NCBI GenBank assembly: GCA_934700615.1
Contig: CAKUXR010000019.1
Location: 1 to 64,000, forward strand
DNA length: 64,000 bases
Origin: an uncultured Bacteroidales bacterium
GTDB lineage: Bacteria > Bacteroidota > Bacteroidia > Bacteroidales > UBA932
Direction: 5' to 3'
Shown here: in pieces, positions 54,155 through 63,143 of the stretch
Layout of the letters: every line of letters begins with the position of its first letter
How positions within the stretch are numbered: the stretch's first letter is position 1
Position numbers and translations under genes: made by a program
The notes under the pieces: generated by a model
What the model was told of the DNA's origin: nothing
The model's input: the letters and a program-made list of their open reading frames with translations, nothing else
The model's database searches: none

Positions 54155-54865
54155 ATGAAAATTTTAAATAACTTGACAAAAATCGCAATGGCGATTGCAG
54201 CGGCCGCCACAATGCAGTCCTGCCTTAAAGACGACGGAATTTCATACTCGGAACTCATCCCTAACGCAGTTGTCACCATCAAACCTGTAGCACAGAACGG
54301 TTATCCTTTCTACATGCAGCTTGACGACAGCACCGTGATTTATCCTTCAAACCTGAAACAGTCACCTTTCGGGGACAAGGAAGTCCGCGCGTTCATAAAT
54401 TATAAGAAGGAAAGCGAAGAGAAAGGAGCCCAGGTAGGTTTCATAAACTGGTCACGTGAACTCCTCACGAAGAATACCGTGGAGTCTCTCGGTTCCGACG
54501 AAAAGAACACCGCGAAATACGGCAATGACCCTGTAGCCCTCGTAAATGCATTCCCGACCGTATGCGAAGACGGTTATCTCACACTGAGATTCAGAACGTT
54601 ATGGGGAGCATACATCAATATCAAGCATGAGGTCAACCTGGTTACAGGCGTGGATCCGTCAGACCCTTACCTCGTGGAATTCAGACATAACCGTTTCGCC
54701 GACGCTCCGGAAGTACAGTCAGACGCTTACGTGGCATTCAGGCTGAACACACTGCCGGACACCCAGGGCAAGACAGTGAAACTCAAGGTCAGATACAGAA
54801 ACTGGGACGGCGAGACAAAGGTTGTCGAGTTCGACTACAAGACCCGTCCTGGAGACGGAAAATAA
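54155..54865 (+). CDS. NigD-like lipoprotein
   Basis: 236 residues. Signal peptide with lipobox MQSC (Cys23). An N-terminal small beta-barrel part (about 35-100, AVVTIKPVAQNGYPFYMQLDD and KEVRAFINYKK) and a C-terminal part (about 125-230, FRTLWGAYINIKHEVNLVT and VKLKVRYRNWDGE) match the NigD-like architecture I know from gut Bacteroides. NigD proteins were first linked to a bacteriocin operon but most are of unknown role. Sits 36 bp before the ECF sigma gene and may be co-transcribed. Confidence 0.8.
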   Translation: MKILNNLTKIAMAIAAAATMQSCLKDDGISYSELIPNAVVTIKPVAQNGYPFYMQLDDSTVIYPSNLKQSPFGDKEVRAFINYKKESEEKGAQVGFINWSRELLTKNTVESLGSDEKNTAKYGNDPVALVNAFPTVCEDGYLTLRFRTLWGAYINIKHEVNLVTGVDPSDPYLVEFRHNRFADAPEVQSDAYVAFRLNTLPDTQGKTVKLKVRYRNWDGETKVVEFDYKTRPGDGK

Positions 54866-54901
54866 CACGGCATTCACAGCCGGATTTTTCAAGACAACGG
54901 A

Positions 54902-55483
54902 ATGCGATTGGCAGACATCAAAGCATATTCTGAAAAGAAACTCGCAGATGATATCCGGAAAGGCAACGAGACAGCGATGAAAAAGCTGTATGACACCTAT
55001 TCCGGATATCTTCTCGCTTTGTGTTGCCGGTACATTCCTGACAAGGAAACAGCCGAGGACATTCTTCAGGACAGTTTCATCAAGATTTTTTCTTCCTTCG
55101 ACAAGTTTTCATGGAAGGGCCCAGGCTCGGTAAAGGCCTGGATCAGCAGGGTCACTGTCAATGAAGCTCTGCAGTATCTCAGGCGACAGAAAAAATGGAA
55201 CTTCGTGGAACTTCCCGACAAACTGCCGGACAAGGCTGACGATACGTCTGAAGAAGATCCTGACGTTTCGGAAATACCGAATGATGTCCTGATGAAGATG
55301 ATTCAGGAACTGTCCGACGGTTACAGGACAATCTTCAACCTTTTCGTTTTCGAAGGCAAATCACACAAGGAAATCGCTGAAATGCTGGGCATTACAGAAA
55401 GCACCTCGGCATCCCAATTCCACAGGGCGAGAAAAATTCTCGCGAAGAAAATCACCGAATACAAGAAACAAGAGTCAATATGA
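54902..55483 (+). CDS. ECF-type RNA polymerase sigma factor
   Basis: 193 residues. Sigma region 2 (about 24-92: LYDTYSGYLLALCCRYI, AEDILQDSFIKIFSSFDKF, SVKAWISRVTVNEALQYLRR) and region 4 (about 130-182: LSDGYRTIFNLFVFEGKSHKEIAEMLGI). An acidic linker (about 105-128) joins them. It overlaps the next gene by 4 bp (ATGA), so the two are translationally coupled, the standard arrangement of sigma and cognate regulator. Confidence 0.92.
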   Translation: MRLADIKAYSEKKLADDIRKGNETAMKKLYDTYSGYLLALCCRYIPDKETAEDILQDSFIKIFSSFDKFSWKGPGSVKAWISRVTVNEALQYLRRQKKWNFVELPDKLPDKADDTSEEDPDVSEIPNDVLMKMIQELSDGYRTIFNLFVFEGKSHKEIAEMLGITESTSASQFHRARKILAKKITEYKKQESI

Positions 55484-56799
55484 GACAAGATTGGACAGAC
55501 AAGTTGCGAGAAAAGATGGACACCTACAGCGTGGAGCCATCGGACAAGGTCTGGGCCGGCATCAGTTCCAAGGCCGGATTGGCCGGACAGGGTTCCGCCA
55601 CCGGAAAGTCCGCCGTACCGATGTGGATATGGCGTTCAGCAGCCGCAGCTGCCGCGGTCATGACAGGGGCTCTGATTTTTGTAAAGGTCAATGACAATGA
55701 GGCGGACAAATATACGGCCTACAATGAGGCTGAGGCCCCTGAAATTGTCAATGACAGTCCGGAGGTTCTTCCTGAATCCCCTTCCTCCCAGACACTTACT
55801 CTCTCAGAAAATCCCATAGAGAAGACCTCGGAAGTCAAGGCAGGGCCGACTGGAGAAGCGGAGCAGCACAAGGAGGCATATGAATCCGCGCCAGTGATGG
55901 CAAGAGTCCAGAAAACGGAAGAAGCGGAGATCATTGACATTGACAAAAGCGACAATTCCGGCATCGGTGAGATTTCGGACGAAGGCATTGACAAAGAGCC
56001 GGTCACCGGCATTGACAATTCCGATGGGGCTATGGATTGGGAGGAATATCTGAGGTCGGAGCCGCAGGAGAAAAGGCGCGCTGACAGGCGAGGTTTAAGT
56101 ATCGGACTCGGTGCGGCAGGGGCCGGGAGTTCGTCGTCGATGGACAAATTCGAGCCGAGGGCGGTGATGGGTTCCAATCCGCTTGAAGGTGAGGCGGGAA
56201 CTGTCGGCTGGGCTGATGACAGGATTCTCACAAGCGCCGGCACGATTGTTTATAATCAGCCGGAAGTCGATGATTCCTATTCACATAAGATGCCCGTAAA
56301 ACTCGGATTGACAGCAAGATACGCATTCACCAACCTGCTTGGAATAGAGACCGGACTGACCTATTCCCTCCTTCAGTCAGACATAAAGAGGGGTTCGGAA
56401 TCCACTACCGGGGCGTGGAGCAACAGTGAGCAGACGCTTCATTATCTGGGAGTTCCGCTGAATCTGACGTTCGATTTTCTGAACACACGCTATGTGAACA
56501 TCTATGCGGCTGCGGGCGGAATGATGGAGTTCGGAGTGAAAGGCAGCATAAAGACGACCGACCACCTCAATAATTCGATGACTTCCACATACCAGAATGC
56601 GATTACGCCGAAAGGCCTGCTCTGGTCTGTCAATGCTACCGCAGGTCTCCAGTTCAATGTCCTGCCGTCTCTCGGTATCTATGTCGAGCCTGGCATGAGC
56701 CATCATTTCAAGAATGACAGGCAGCCAAGGTCTTCCTATACTGACAAGCCGACCAATTTCGCACTTGGGTTCGGACTCAGATATACATTCAGGAAATAG
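55480..56799 (+). CDS. Membrane-anchored protein with C-terminal outer-membrane-type barrel, probable sigma partner
   Basis: 439 residues. Residues 1-45 resemble the cytosolic head of such regulators (WTDKLREKMDTYSVEPSDKVW); one membrane helix about 48-67 (WIWRSAAAAAAVMTGALIFV); acidic, low-complexity linker about 70-200 with many Glu/Asp/Ser; barrel-type domain about 205-439 (LGLTARYAFTNLLGIETGLTYSLL ... FALGFGLRYTFRK) with aromatic end. The 4 bp overlap with the ECF sigma gene suggests it binds the sigma factor. An inner-membrane helix plus outer-membrane barrel could span the periplasm. Linker holds six CATTGAC-type sites. Confidence 0.75.
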   Translation: MRQDWTDKLREKMDTYSVEPSDKVWAGISSKAGLAGQGSATGKSAVPMWIWRSAAAAAAVMTGALIFVKVNDNEADKYTAYNEAEAPEIVNDSPEVLPESPSSQTLTLSENPIEKTSEVKAGPTGEAEQHKEAYESAPVMARVQKTEEAEIIDIDKSDNSGIGEISDEGIDKEPVTGIDNSDGAMDWEEYLRSEPQEKRRADRRGLSIGLGAAGAGSSSSMDKFEPRAVMGSNPLEGEAGTVGWADDRILTSAGTIVYNQPEVDDSYSHKMPVKLGLTARYAFTNLLGIETGLTYSLLQSDIKRGSESTTGAWSNSEQTLHYLGVPLNLTFDFLNTRYVNIYAAAGGMMEFGVKGSIKTTDHLNNSMTSTYQNAITPKGLLWSVNATAGLQFNVLPSLGIYVEPGMSHHFKNDRQPRSSYTDKPTNFALGFGLRYTFRK

Positions 56800-56860
56800 T
56801 CCGGGTATCCGCCACACAAGAGGGTCGGGCCAAGCCGCCAAGCACAGGTCATAATCATAA

Positions 56861-56899
56861 AAAACGCTCTTCCGTGTGTCATTGCACGAAAGAGCGTTT
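56861..56899. terminator. Bidirectional terminator between barrel protein and FadL-type porin
   Basis: AAAACGCTCTT-CCGTG pairs with CACG-AAAGAGCGTTT around about 7 nt; A-run on the left and T on the right; converging genes. Confidence 0.85.
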
Positions 56900-56946
56900 C
56901 GGTTTGGTTCAAGTATATTATTGTTAAGCTCGCGTCAACTTACTGA

Positions 56947-58470
56947 TTAGAAGGCGATTGACACTCCTACACCGGCAGCGATGCTTGTGCGGTAGAAGTC
57001 ATCCTGACCTGGAATCTGAAGATTCTTGATGTCAAGTTTCTCTGCAAGACCAGGAACTACAGGAGCAAGCTGTCCGAGCACCGGAGAAAGTTTAGCAGCA
57101 ACAAGGGCTCCGTTTCCACCGTAATCTGCCTGTTCCTTGGTGAAGTGCATGAAGAATGTCTTATAGACGCCAAGGTCGATATTGACCTTCTTGCTTACAT
57201 GGAACTGCGCTCCGATACCGCCGGAAATAGAACTTGTAGAGTAGCTCATATCTGAGATGTAACGTGCATCATTTCCGAAACCGAAGGTGCTGCTGTTGGC
57301 TCCGATACTGAGGGTAACAAGTGGGCAGACGTCATACTCAAGACCTCCGAGGATCTCGAATGAATTGTGTTTCAGATAGTTCTGTTTGTCATTGAGACCG
57401 GTCTCATTGTTATACTGCTTTGACTGCTTGTCGAAGTAGTAGTTTACACCGAGGGCTACGCGGAAATTAGGCTTTACAGAATACTGTCCTCCGACATTGA
57501 TATTGCCCGGGATATCGGCAGCGATGGTCTTTTTGTCATCGAACTGTGAGATACCGGTGGTGTTCGCCTTGGTGTCATTGTTCAGACGCACCTTGGTATT
57601 GAACTCGTAACGTGCTGAGAAATTGAACTTTCCGGTCTTGTAGTCAACAGAGATGATCGGCGTGTATGCGATGTCTTTCTGATGTGCGTCGAGGTTTTTG
57701 TCGCTTACGAGGTCACCTGCCATTGCTGTTGCCTGGTCAGCTGAGATCATCCCTCCGGAAAGCTGTGAAATGGCAGCGCCAAGGACATTGGCAGCAGGAA
57801 GCATCTGTCCGCCGTACTGGAGCTGGATGTTCTTGAGGCTTCCCACGTAATAGTTGGAAATGTAATTCAGACGGACACCGGCAGAAACACTCCAGTTCTT
57901 GCTGATCTTGTAACCAAGGTTAAGCTGCCCCGCGAAATTATACTGCTCGCCGGTAAGATTGATATCCGCATCATAACCGGTTATCATATTGGTTCCCACG
58001 AGGTTGTTGATCAATGCCGGAATCATCGCAATAGGTGCCTCGAATGAACCGAGTCCCTGGTCATACTTAGCCTTTCCGCCTCCGGAAACGACTCCGAAAT
58101 GGAATGAACCGAACCAGTTGTTGTGCTTGTACACGAGGTCGAGGTGCGGAAGAACCGGCACAAATGACTTTCCGGTGTATTTCTTATATCCTTTGCCGTC
58201 ATTGTCAATGCCATATTTCAATGGCTCATAAGTCGAAGTGGTATATCTTCTCTGGACTGCTGACTGGACGTCGATTGCCAGATGCCAGCCATTCTCCATG
58301 AATGCAACTCCCGCAGGGTTGAAATAAGCGCCCTGAACACCGATTACGGCATTCTGCGCAGGATTTCTCAAAAATGCCACATTCTGATTGGTATTGGTGA
58401 CGTAGCCTCCTGCGAAAGCGGAGACTGATGCAGCCAAAAGTGCTGCTGTAACAATTAGTCTTTTATACAT
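56947..58470 (-). CDS. OmpP1/FadL/TodX family outer-membrane transporter
   Basis: 507 residues. Signal peptide 1-20 (VSAFAGG). N-terminal plug region with NPAQNAVIGVQGAYFNPAGV (about 36-55), whose NPA motifs mark the FadL family, then a 14-stranded barrel ending AAGVGVSIAF. Takes up hydrophobic molecules such as long-chain fatty acids; with fadD 4 kb away a lipid role is plausible but not shown. Codons and low heptamer count (one site) suit strong expression. Confidence 0.9.
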   Translation of the reverse strand: MYKRLIVTAALLAASVSAFAGGYVTNTNQNVAFLRNPAQNAVIGVQGAYFNPAGVAFMENGWHLAIDVQSAVQRRYTTSTYEPLKYGIDNDGKGYKKYTGKSFVPVLPHLDLVYKHNNWFGSFHFGVVSGGGKAKYDQGLGSFEAPIAMIPALINNLVGTNMITGYDADINLTGEQYNFAGQLNLGYKISKNWSVSAGVRLNYISNYYVGSLKNIQLQYGGQMLPAANVLGAAISQLSGGMISADQATAMAGDLVSDKNLDAHQKDIAYTPIISVDYKTGKFNFSARYEFNTKVRLNNDTKANTTGISQFDDKKTIAADIPGNINVGGQYSVKPNFRVALGVNYYFDKQSKQYNNETGLNDKQNYLKHNSFEILGGLEYDVCPLVTLSIGANSSTFGFGNDARYISDMSYSTSSISGGIGAQFHVSKKVNIDLGVYKTFFMHFTKEQADYGGNGALVAAKLSPVLGQLAPVVPGLAEKLDIKNLQIPGQDDFYRTSIAAGVGVSIAF

Positions 58471-58499
58471 TTTGTCGCTTTTATTGGTAAAAACTTCGA

Positions 58500-58529
58500 C
58501 AAAATTAGGCTTAATCGACTATAATATAA
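58500..58529 (-). promoter_or_regulatory. Probable promoter of the FadL-type gene
   Basis: Minus strand: TTA (58527-58529; one off TTG), 19 bp, TAATTTTG (58500-58507), 30 bp before the start codon. Confidence 0.6.
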
Positions 58530-58660
58530 ATTTTTTCGACCATTTGACATAAAGATAACGTTTTGGCAGACGGGAAAGTTATCCTATCTGCCAAAACACA
58601 CACTAGAAAAACGCTTATGAAAAATATTTGTTGTTCAAGTCCGCAAAAGCGGGATCCTGA

Positions 58661-59536
58661 TTATTTTGATTTGATTTTTCCGTCCGCAGTCTGGTATGAA
58701 ACATTACCGCTTCCCGTGACGGTAATGTCAGGCTCAGCACCGCATTTCATCTTGGCCGCATCTATGTCGCCTGAGCCGACTACCATGTAAGTCGCCTTGC
58801 CGGTTTTGCCGGCCAATGATATGTCGCCGCTTCCGGTAATGTAGGCTTCGACGCTGTTTACATTGACATTATCGAAATCCATGTCACCGCTGCCTCTGAC
58901 AGAGGCTGTCAGCACATCGGCATTGACCTTGCCGAAATCAACATCTCCGCTGCCTCTGACGAGACCGTCAATCCTTCCGGTCTTGATTTCTTCGCAATCC
59001 AATGATCCGGAGCCGCTTATGTCAATGCTGAATTCCGATGTGAGGATTTTTCCGAATTCGACTGTACCGCTTCCGGTGATGGCAATAGTGACGAGGTCAT
59101 CCGGCATTGACAATTCCCTGCAAGTGAAGTCTCCACTTCCTTTCAGGTCCAGACTTCCCAAGACCGAGCCGTGCACGGTGACTTTTGCGTCCATGTTCCA
59201 GATTCTGCTGTATGATGCCGAATCTTTAACGCCGATGGTCAGTTCGCCATCGTTTTCTGTGACATCAATGTAAGGAAGAATATTGTCAGAAGCATTGACA
59301 GTCACGAAGTTCTTTCCATCCTGCAGGTACTCCACATCAATGCCGTCACTTACAGTCAGGCGATGACAGTTTTCAGTCTTGATTTCTTTGGAAGCCATTA
59401 CTCCGCTGGCCTTTATGGTACGTTCGTTGAAAAGTCGTACCATTTCGAGAGCCTTGTTCTTGTCAATGCGGACGGTGCATGATTGTGTGCCGGTCACCAG
59501 CAGCGCGAGAGCTGCTATAAAACTTATATATTTCAT
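58661..59536 (-). CDS. GIN-domain (DUF2807) lipoprotein
   Basis: 291 residues. Signal peptide with lipobox TQSC (Cys20). The rest is a GIN domain: a right-handed beta-helix-like repeat of about 21 residues with a GSGD/GSGT/GSGS motif near 133, 153, 173, 193, 214, 236, 255 and 276. Binding to glycans or adhesion is proposed for the family; no enzyme motif is seen. Last gene of an operon after the GntR regulator (18 bp gap). It holds a cluster of six CATTGAC sites, falling in the repeats at different phases. Confidence 0.88.
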   Translation of the reverse strand: MKYISFIAALALLVTGTQSCTVRIDKNKALEMVRLFNERTIKASGVMASKEIKTENCHRLTVSDGIDVEYLQDGKNFVTVNASDNILPYIDVTENDGELTIGVKDSASYSRIWNMDAKVTVHGSVLGSLDLKGSGDFTCRELSMPDDLVTIAITGSGTVEFGKILTSEFSIDISGSGSLDCEEIKTGRIDGLVRGSGDVDFGKVNADVLTASVRGSGDMDFDNVNVNSVEAYITGSGDISLAGKTGKATYMVVGSGDIDAAKMKCGAEPDITVTGSGNVSYQTADGKIKSK

Positions 59537-59554
59537 AAAATCAATTATTTGGAA

Positions 59555-59908
59555 TTACCGGGCAACCTCAATGTCATTGAAAATCTCGGGCCCGATTCCG
59601 AGAAGTTCCATCTGGTGGCGGATTTTCGGGAAAATGTCATCCATAAACTCATTCCTCTTGATGCTCAATACTTTATCTCTCGCATCCGGGGAGATGAAAT
59701 AGCCCAGTCCCCTCTTGTTGTATATTATTCCGTCGTTAGTGAGTTTTTCATACGATCTCATTATCGTATTGGGGTTCACTCCCAGCTGGGCTCCGTAGTC
59801 CCTGACTGACGGTATTCTTCCGTCCGGCTGGAGTGTTCCTTCCAGAATCTGGTCACATATCGCATCCAGAATCTGGAGATAAATCGGCCTATTACTATCA
59901 AACTCCAT
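59555..59908 (-). CDS. GntR family regulator (YtrA-like)
   Basis: 117 residues. Winged helix (about 8-78): RPIYLQILDAICDQILEGTL, RIPSVRDYGAQLGVNPNTIMRSYEKL and GLGYFISP. No effector domain; a short helical tail (about 85-117) as in YtrA-type repressors that control ABC exporter operons. It lies 5 bp after the permease gene and before the GIN lipoprotein, so it most likely regulates its own operon. Confidence 0.92.
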   Translation of the reverse strand: MEFDSNRPIYLQILDAICDQILEGTLQPDGRIPSVRDYGAQLGVNPNTIMRSYEKLTNDGIIYNKRGLGYFISPDARDKVLSIKRNEFMDDIFPKIRHQMELLGIGPEIFNDIEVAR

Positions 59909-59913
59909 GATTA

Positions 59914-60753
59914 TTAATGCTTTATGGTTTTTAATCTAAAATATGCTGCGGTCGCGAACGCGGCAAAGACAAGGATGTCCCAAAGTGTCGCGAGGATATT
60001 GAATGCAGGTATAGCCCAACCCAGGAAGTCCGGATTCGTGAGATATTGTTCAGCAAAGCGTTCTGTCCAAAGTCCGAAACTGTCAATGTCAATCAAGCCG
60101 AGACTGATGACGATGCCGAAAAGAATGCTGAAGAACATCTGAATGCCGACAATGATGAGGAGAGGGTACAAGATCTTGTGCTTCTTGAAGAAAATTGCTC
60201 CCAACAGGAAGAACAGAGCTGAGCCTGCAGAGTGGATCCACATTGAGAAAAGGCTAACGCTAACAGGGGCGTCGCTTGAGAACGGGAAAGTAAGTATGGT
60301 ATTTACGCCGTCTCTTACGCACTTGAACAGACTGCCTCCGCAGCTACCGTCGATGGCACAGATGATACCGTCCAATGAGAGATAGATGAGTCCGAATGTC
60401 AGTGGTACCACGAAGATGGTGTTCAGCAGCATTGACAAGAATTTTTCCGGCACCGATGCCGGTATCATCAGGAAGGACGAGCCGGCCTTTTTATCGGTAA
60501 TATAGCCGTAAACGCTTGCAGGATAGATGAGTACCATCACAGCAGAGGTAATGACGCCTGCGACAATTCTGGTTGTCTCGCCCGGGGTGTCCCACTGCCC
60601 GCTGAACAGGAGCGAATAAATGGCAATAAATGTATATAGAATCACCGGTACGGCTGACATCAGAAGCAGGGTCGGGCCGAATGACGCCACCCAGCGCTTC
60701 AAATCGTATCTGAAATATTTTCCGAAACGGTTGAATGAAAATGTATTGTTCAT
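59914..60753 (-). CDS. ABC transporter permease-like membrane protein
   Basis: 279 residues with about six membrane helices (FGPTLLLMSAVPVILYTFIA, IVAGVITSAVMVLIYPASVY, FLSMLLNTIFVVPLTFGLIY, ALFFLLGAIFFKK, LLIIVGIQMFFSILFGIVIS, LATLWDILVFAAFATAAYF). No sequence motif fixes the family; position between an ABC ATPase and a YtrA-like regulator makes it the likely permease. Gaps of 21 and 5 bp to its neighbours. Confidence 0.8.
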   Translation of the reverse strand: MNNTFSFNRFGKYFRYDLKRWVASFGPTLLLMSAVPVILYTFIAIYSLLFSGQWDTPGETTRIVAGVITSAVMVLIYPASVYGYITDKKAGSSFLMIPASVPEKFLSMLLNTIFVVPLTFGLIYLSLDGIICAIDGSCGGSLFKCVRDGVNTILTFPFSSDAPVSVSLFSMWIHSAGSALFFLLGAIFFKKHKILYPLLIIVGIQMFFSILFGIVISLGLIDIDSFGLWTERFAEQYLTNPDFLGWAIPAFNILATLWDILVFAAFATAAYFRLKTIKH

Positions 60754-60774
60754 GATATTAAGCTTTATTTGTCC

Positions 60775-61614
60775 TTATTTGTTGTCCGCTACGGGGAACA
60801 GGCCCTTGATGAGTTCCTTGTTTTTATGGACGGCATTGAAGAGAGCCTCAATATTTACCTTGCTCTCAAGGCCTTCCGCATTCGGATAGACCTGGATGAA
60901 GCCGCCCGGAAGTTGCTCGCTGTAAAGTGACTCCGGATGGATCTGGGTGCCGTAGTCGAAGTAAAGTTTCTGAGAAATTTCTTCAATGCTGGCGTTCATG
61001 AGCACGTCCTGCTTGTCCAGAATGATGATCGGGTCAATGATGTTCTCGAGGTCCCTGACCTGGTGTGTGGAGATGATTATCGTCGAGTCTTCTGATGTGT
61101 ATTTCATCAATGCGCTTCTGAACTGTGCCTTAGACGGTATGTCCAGTCCGTTGGTCGGCTCGTCGAGATAAAGATATTTGCATCCGAGTGCCAATGCCAA
61201 TGATATATAGGTCTTTTTCAACTGTCCTGTGGACATGGCATTGAGTTTTTTCTGAGGGTCATTCTCGAAGAGTTCCATTATCTCCAGAAAGCGCTCGTGG
61301 CTGTAGTCCGGCCAGAATTCGCCAGTCATCTTCGCATAATCGACTGCCTTGATCGGCATGGTAAGCATCTCGTCTGCGAGGTAGAACTGCTTTGACAGCA
61401 ATTCCGGATTTCTGCTGTAGGGTTCAATGCCATCTACTGTTATGCTTCCTTCTGTAGTTTTCTTCAGTCCGCAAAGCAAGGTCAGCAATGTTGTCTTTCC
61501 TACTCCGTTTTCTCCCAGGAGTCCATATATTTTTCCGGCCTCCAGGTTCATCGTGATGTTTTTCAGTACCGGAACTTTTCCGTAGCTGAAACCTAGATTC
61601 TCAATTCTTATCAT
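60775..61614 (-). CDS. ABC transporter ATP-binding protein
   Basis: 279 residues from ATG 61614 (an upstream ATG at 61650 lies beyond the promoter). Walker A GLLGENGVGKTTLL near 32-45, signature MSTGQLKKTYISLALALG near 129, Walker B YLYLDEPTNGLD near 148, switch His in STHQ near 183. Signature is TGQLKK instead of SGGQ, as in some exporter branches. First gene of the ABC-permease-GntR-GIN operon; function probably export or envelope defence. Confidence 0.9.
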   Translation of the reverse strand: MIRIENLGFSYGKVPVLKNITMNLEAGKIYGLLGENGVGKTTLLTLLCGLKKTTEGSITVDGIEPYSRNPELLSKQFYLADEMLTMPIKAVDYAKMTGEFWPDYSHERFLEIMELFENDPQKKLNAMSTGQLKKTYISLALALGCKYLYLDEPTNGLDIPSKAQFRSALMKYTSEDSTIIISTHQVRDLENIIDPIIILDKQDVLMNASIEEISQKLYFDYGTQIHPESLYSEQLPGGFIQVYPNAEGLESKVNIEALFNAVHKNKELIKGLFPVADNK

Positions 61615-61639
61615 AGTGTATGAGTTTATTAATACACTG

Positions 61640-61669
61640 CAAAGATACAACAGTTTTCTGAATATGCAA
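61640..61669 (-). promoter_or_regulatory. Canonical promoter of the ABC-permease-GntR-GIN operon
   Basis: Minus strand: TTG (61667-61669), exactly 19 bp, TATCTTTG (61640-61647), 26 bp before the start. A perfect match to the Bacteroidota -33/-7 consensus. A GntR operator is not obvious. Confidence 0.85.
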
Positions 61670-61710
61670 CAACCCGGACCAAAATTTTCGTTAATTTCAC
61701 TTATTCTCCG

Positions 61711-61718
61711 TAAATTTG
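61711..61718 (+). promoter_or_regulatory. -7 element of the porin gene
   Basis: TAAATTTG matches TAnnTTTG 22 bp before the start codon; no TTG at 19 bp. Confidence 0.5.
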
Positions 61719-61739
61719 CGCACCAACTAATAACACAAA

Positions 61740-62783
61740 ATGCGCATCAAATATTTGATTTTGTCCATAATGCTTTCATTGTCAGCAACATGGAATGTAA
61801 CAGCACAGGATGAAACCCTTCTGAACTTCGGCGTACTGACCAGATTTGACTATCAGAGAGAGTATATTGACGGTTCCCCTATTCGCGAGAACAGCGGTTT
61901 CAAAGGCAAGAATTTAAGTGTATATTTCAATGGTGACTTGACTCCACGTCTGTCCTATTTTTACAGGCAGCGTCTCAACAGGGCACATAAGGATGAGTCT
62001 TTTTTCGATGCTACAGATTTCCTCTACCTGACCTACAAGCCGACTGAGCATTGGTATTTTTCGGCAGGCAAACAGACGGTTTCCATCGGAGGCTATGAGT
62101 ACGACCTGGCTCCGATAGATTCTTATTTCGTTTCCGAGTTCAGCAACAACATTGACTGTTACCAGCTCGGGGCGAGCATTTCGTTCCTTTTCAATGACAG
62201 GAATGATGAGCTGGTATTCCAGTTCTGCCAGAGTCCTTTCAGAGACATAGCCGGCAAGGAGGATACATATTCCTATAACTTGTTATGGAGCGGGGCATAC
62301 AATTGGTTCAAGCCTCTGTGGTCAGTGAACATGGTCGAGTATGCTCAGGGCAAGTTCATAAATTATATTGCATTGGGTAACATGTTCAGTTTCGGTGACG
62401 CGTCGTTTTTCGTCGATGTGATGAACAGGTCAATGCTGAAAGATCCTTCTTTCTTTCTTGATTTCACTGTCGTAGGCAAGTTCATGTATGACATTTGCGA
62501 TCATGTGAGCGTCTTTGCAAAGGCGAGCCATGACCATAACAAGATAAATTCCAGCACTGATCCTTCTGTGATGCCCGGCACTTCCATTACCCGTGCGGGA
62601 GGTGGCTTCGAGCTCTTTCCGCTAAAGCAGAACAAGGATTTGCGTATCCACGCGGTTTTCTGCAAGACATTCGGTTCCAACGGCAATCCAGATGGTACTC
62701 TTGTCGATAAGCAGACGTATGCGAATATCGGTCTGTCCTGGAGAATGAATCTCCTGTCGTTCAAGAAGAAGCAGAAATCATGA
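61740..62783 (+). CDS. Phosphate-selective-type porin (OprO/OprP family)
   Basis: 347 residues. Signal peptide 1-22 (WNVTAQ). Barrel strands with the family pattern: TRFDYQREYIDG near 34, GFKGKNLSVYFNGDLTPRLSYFYRQRLN near 53-80, TYKPTEHWYFSAGKQTVSIGGYEYD near 98-122, and a C-terminal THYANIGLSWRMN-like strand. The last residues (LLSFKKKQKS) are basic, not aromatic, unusual for this group. Divergent from the ABC operon. Substrate specificity cannot be inferred; many Bacteroidota members are general porins. Confidence 0.8.
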   Translation: MRIKYLILSIMLSLSATWNVTAQDETLLNFGVLTRFDYQREYIDGSPIRENSGFKGKNLSVYFNGDLTPRLSYFYRQRLNRAHKDESFFDATDFLYLTYKPTEHWYFSAGKQTVSIGGYEYDLAPIDSYFVSEFSNNIDCYQLGASISFLFNDRNDELVFQFCQSPFRDIAGKEDTYSYNLLWSGAYNWFKPLWSVNMVEYAQGKFINYIALGNMFSFGDASFFVDVMNRSMLKDPSFFLDFTVVGKFMYDICDHVSVFAKASHDHNKINSSTDPSVMPGTSITRAGGGFELFPLKQNKDLRIHAVFCKTFGSNGNPDGTLVDKQTYANIGLSWRMNLLSFKKKQKS

Positions 62784-62876
62784 TAACATTTGCGAGTGTT
62801 AGCATTTCTGAATGAGTGTTATAATGCCAGACAGTCTAATCTGCCAAGTGACTTGAGATAGCATAATAATTATATA

Positions 62877-62955
62877 CGGTGTAAATAACGGGCATTTTTT
62901 ACACGGAATTGATCAAATTGACAAAACGGTGTAAAATCAGTCCGATATTTACACC
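62877..62955. promoter_or_regulatory. Two tandem GGTGTAAA...TTTACACC palindromes
   Basis: GTGTAAA (62879-62885) pairs with TTTACAC (62898-62904) and GGTGTAAA (62928-62935) with TTTACACC (62948-62955); both have 12 nt between arms and the centres lie 50 bp apart. No gene starts nearby on either strand, so a binding site for an unknown protein or folded RNA are both possible. Confidence 0.5.
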
Positions 62956-63143
62956 ATTTAGTTCAAAGATGCGATTTTTAACTGAACGCTCACGTGTACA
63001 ACGTGTATGACCAGGCCACCATGCACTTGACATTTTCTGGTGGCCATTACGCGAGACAGAGCGGGACTGCCGAACCATGGTCGTGCCACAGGAACAGGCC
63101 GCAGCGAAACACAGCGTGGCCATGCCGCGTGAACAAGTGCAGA

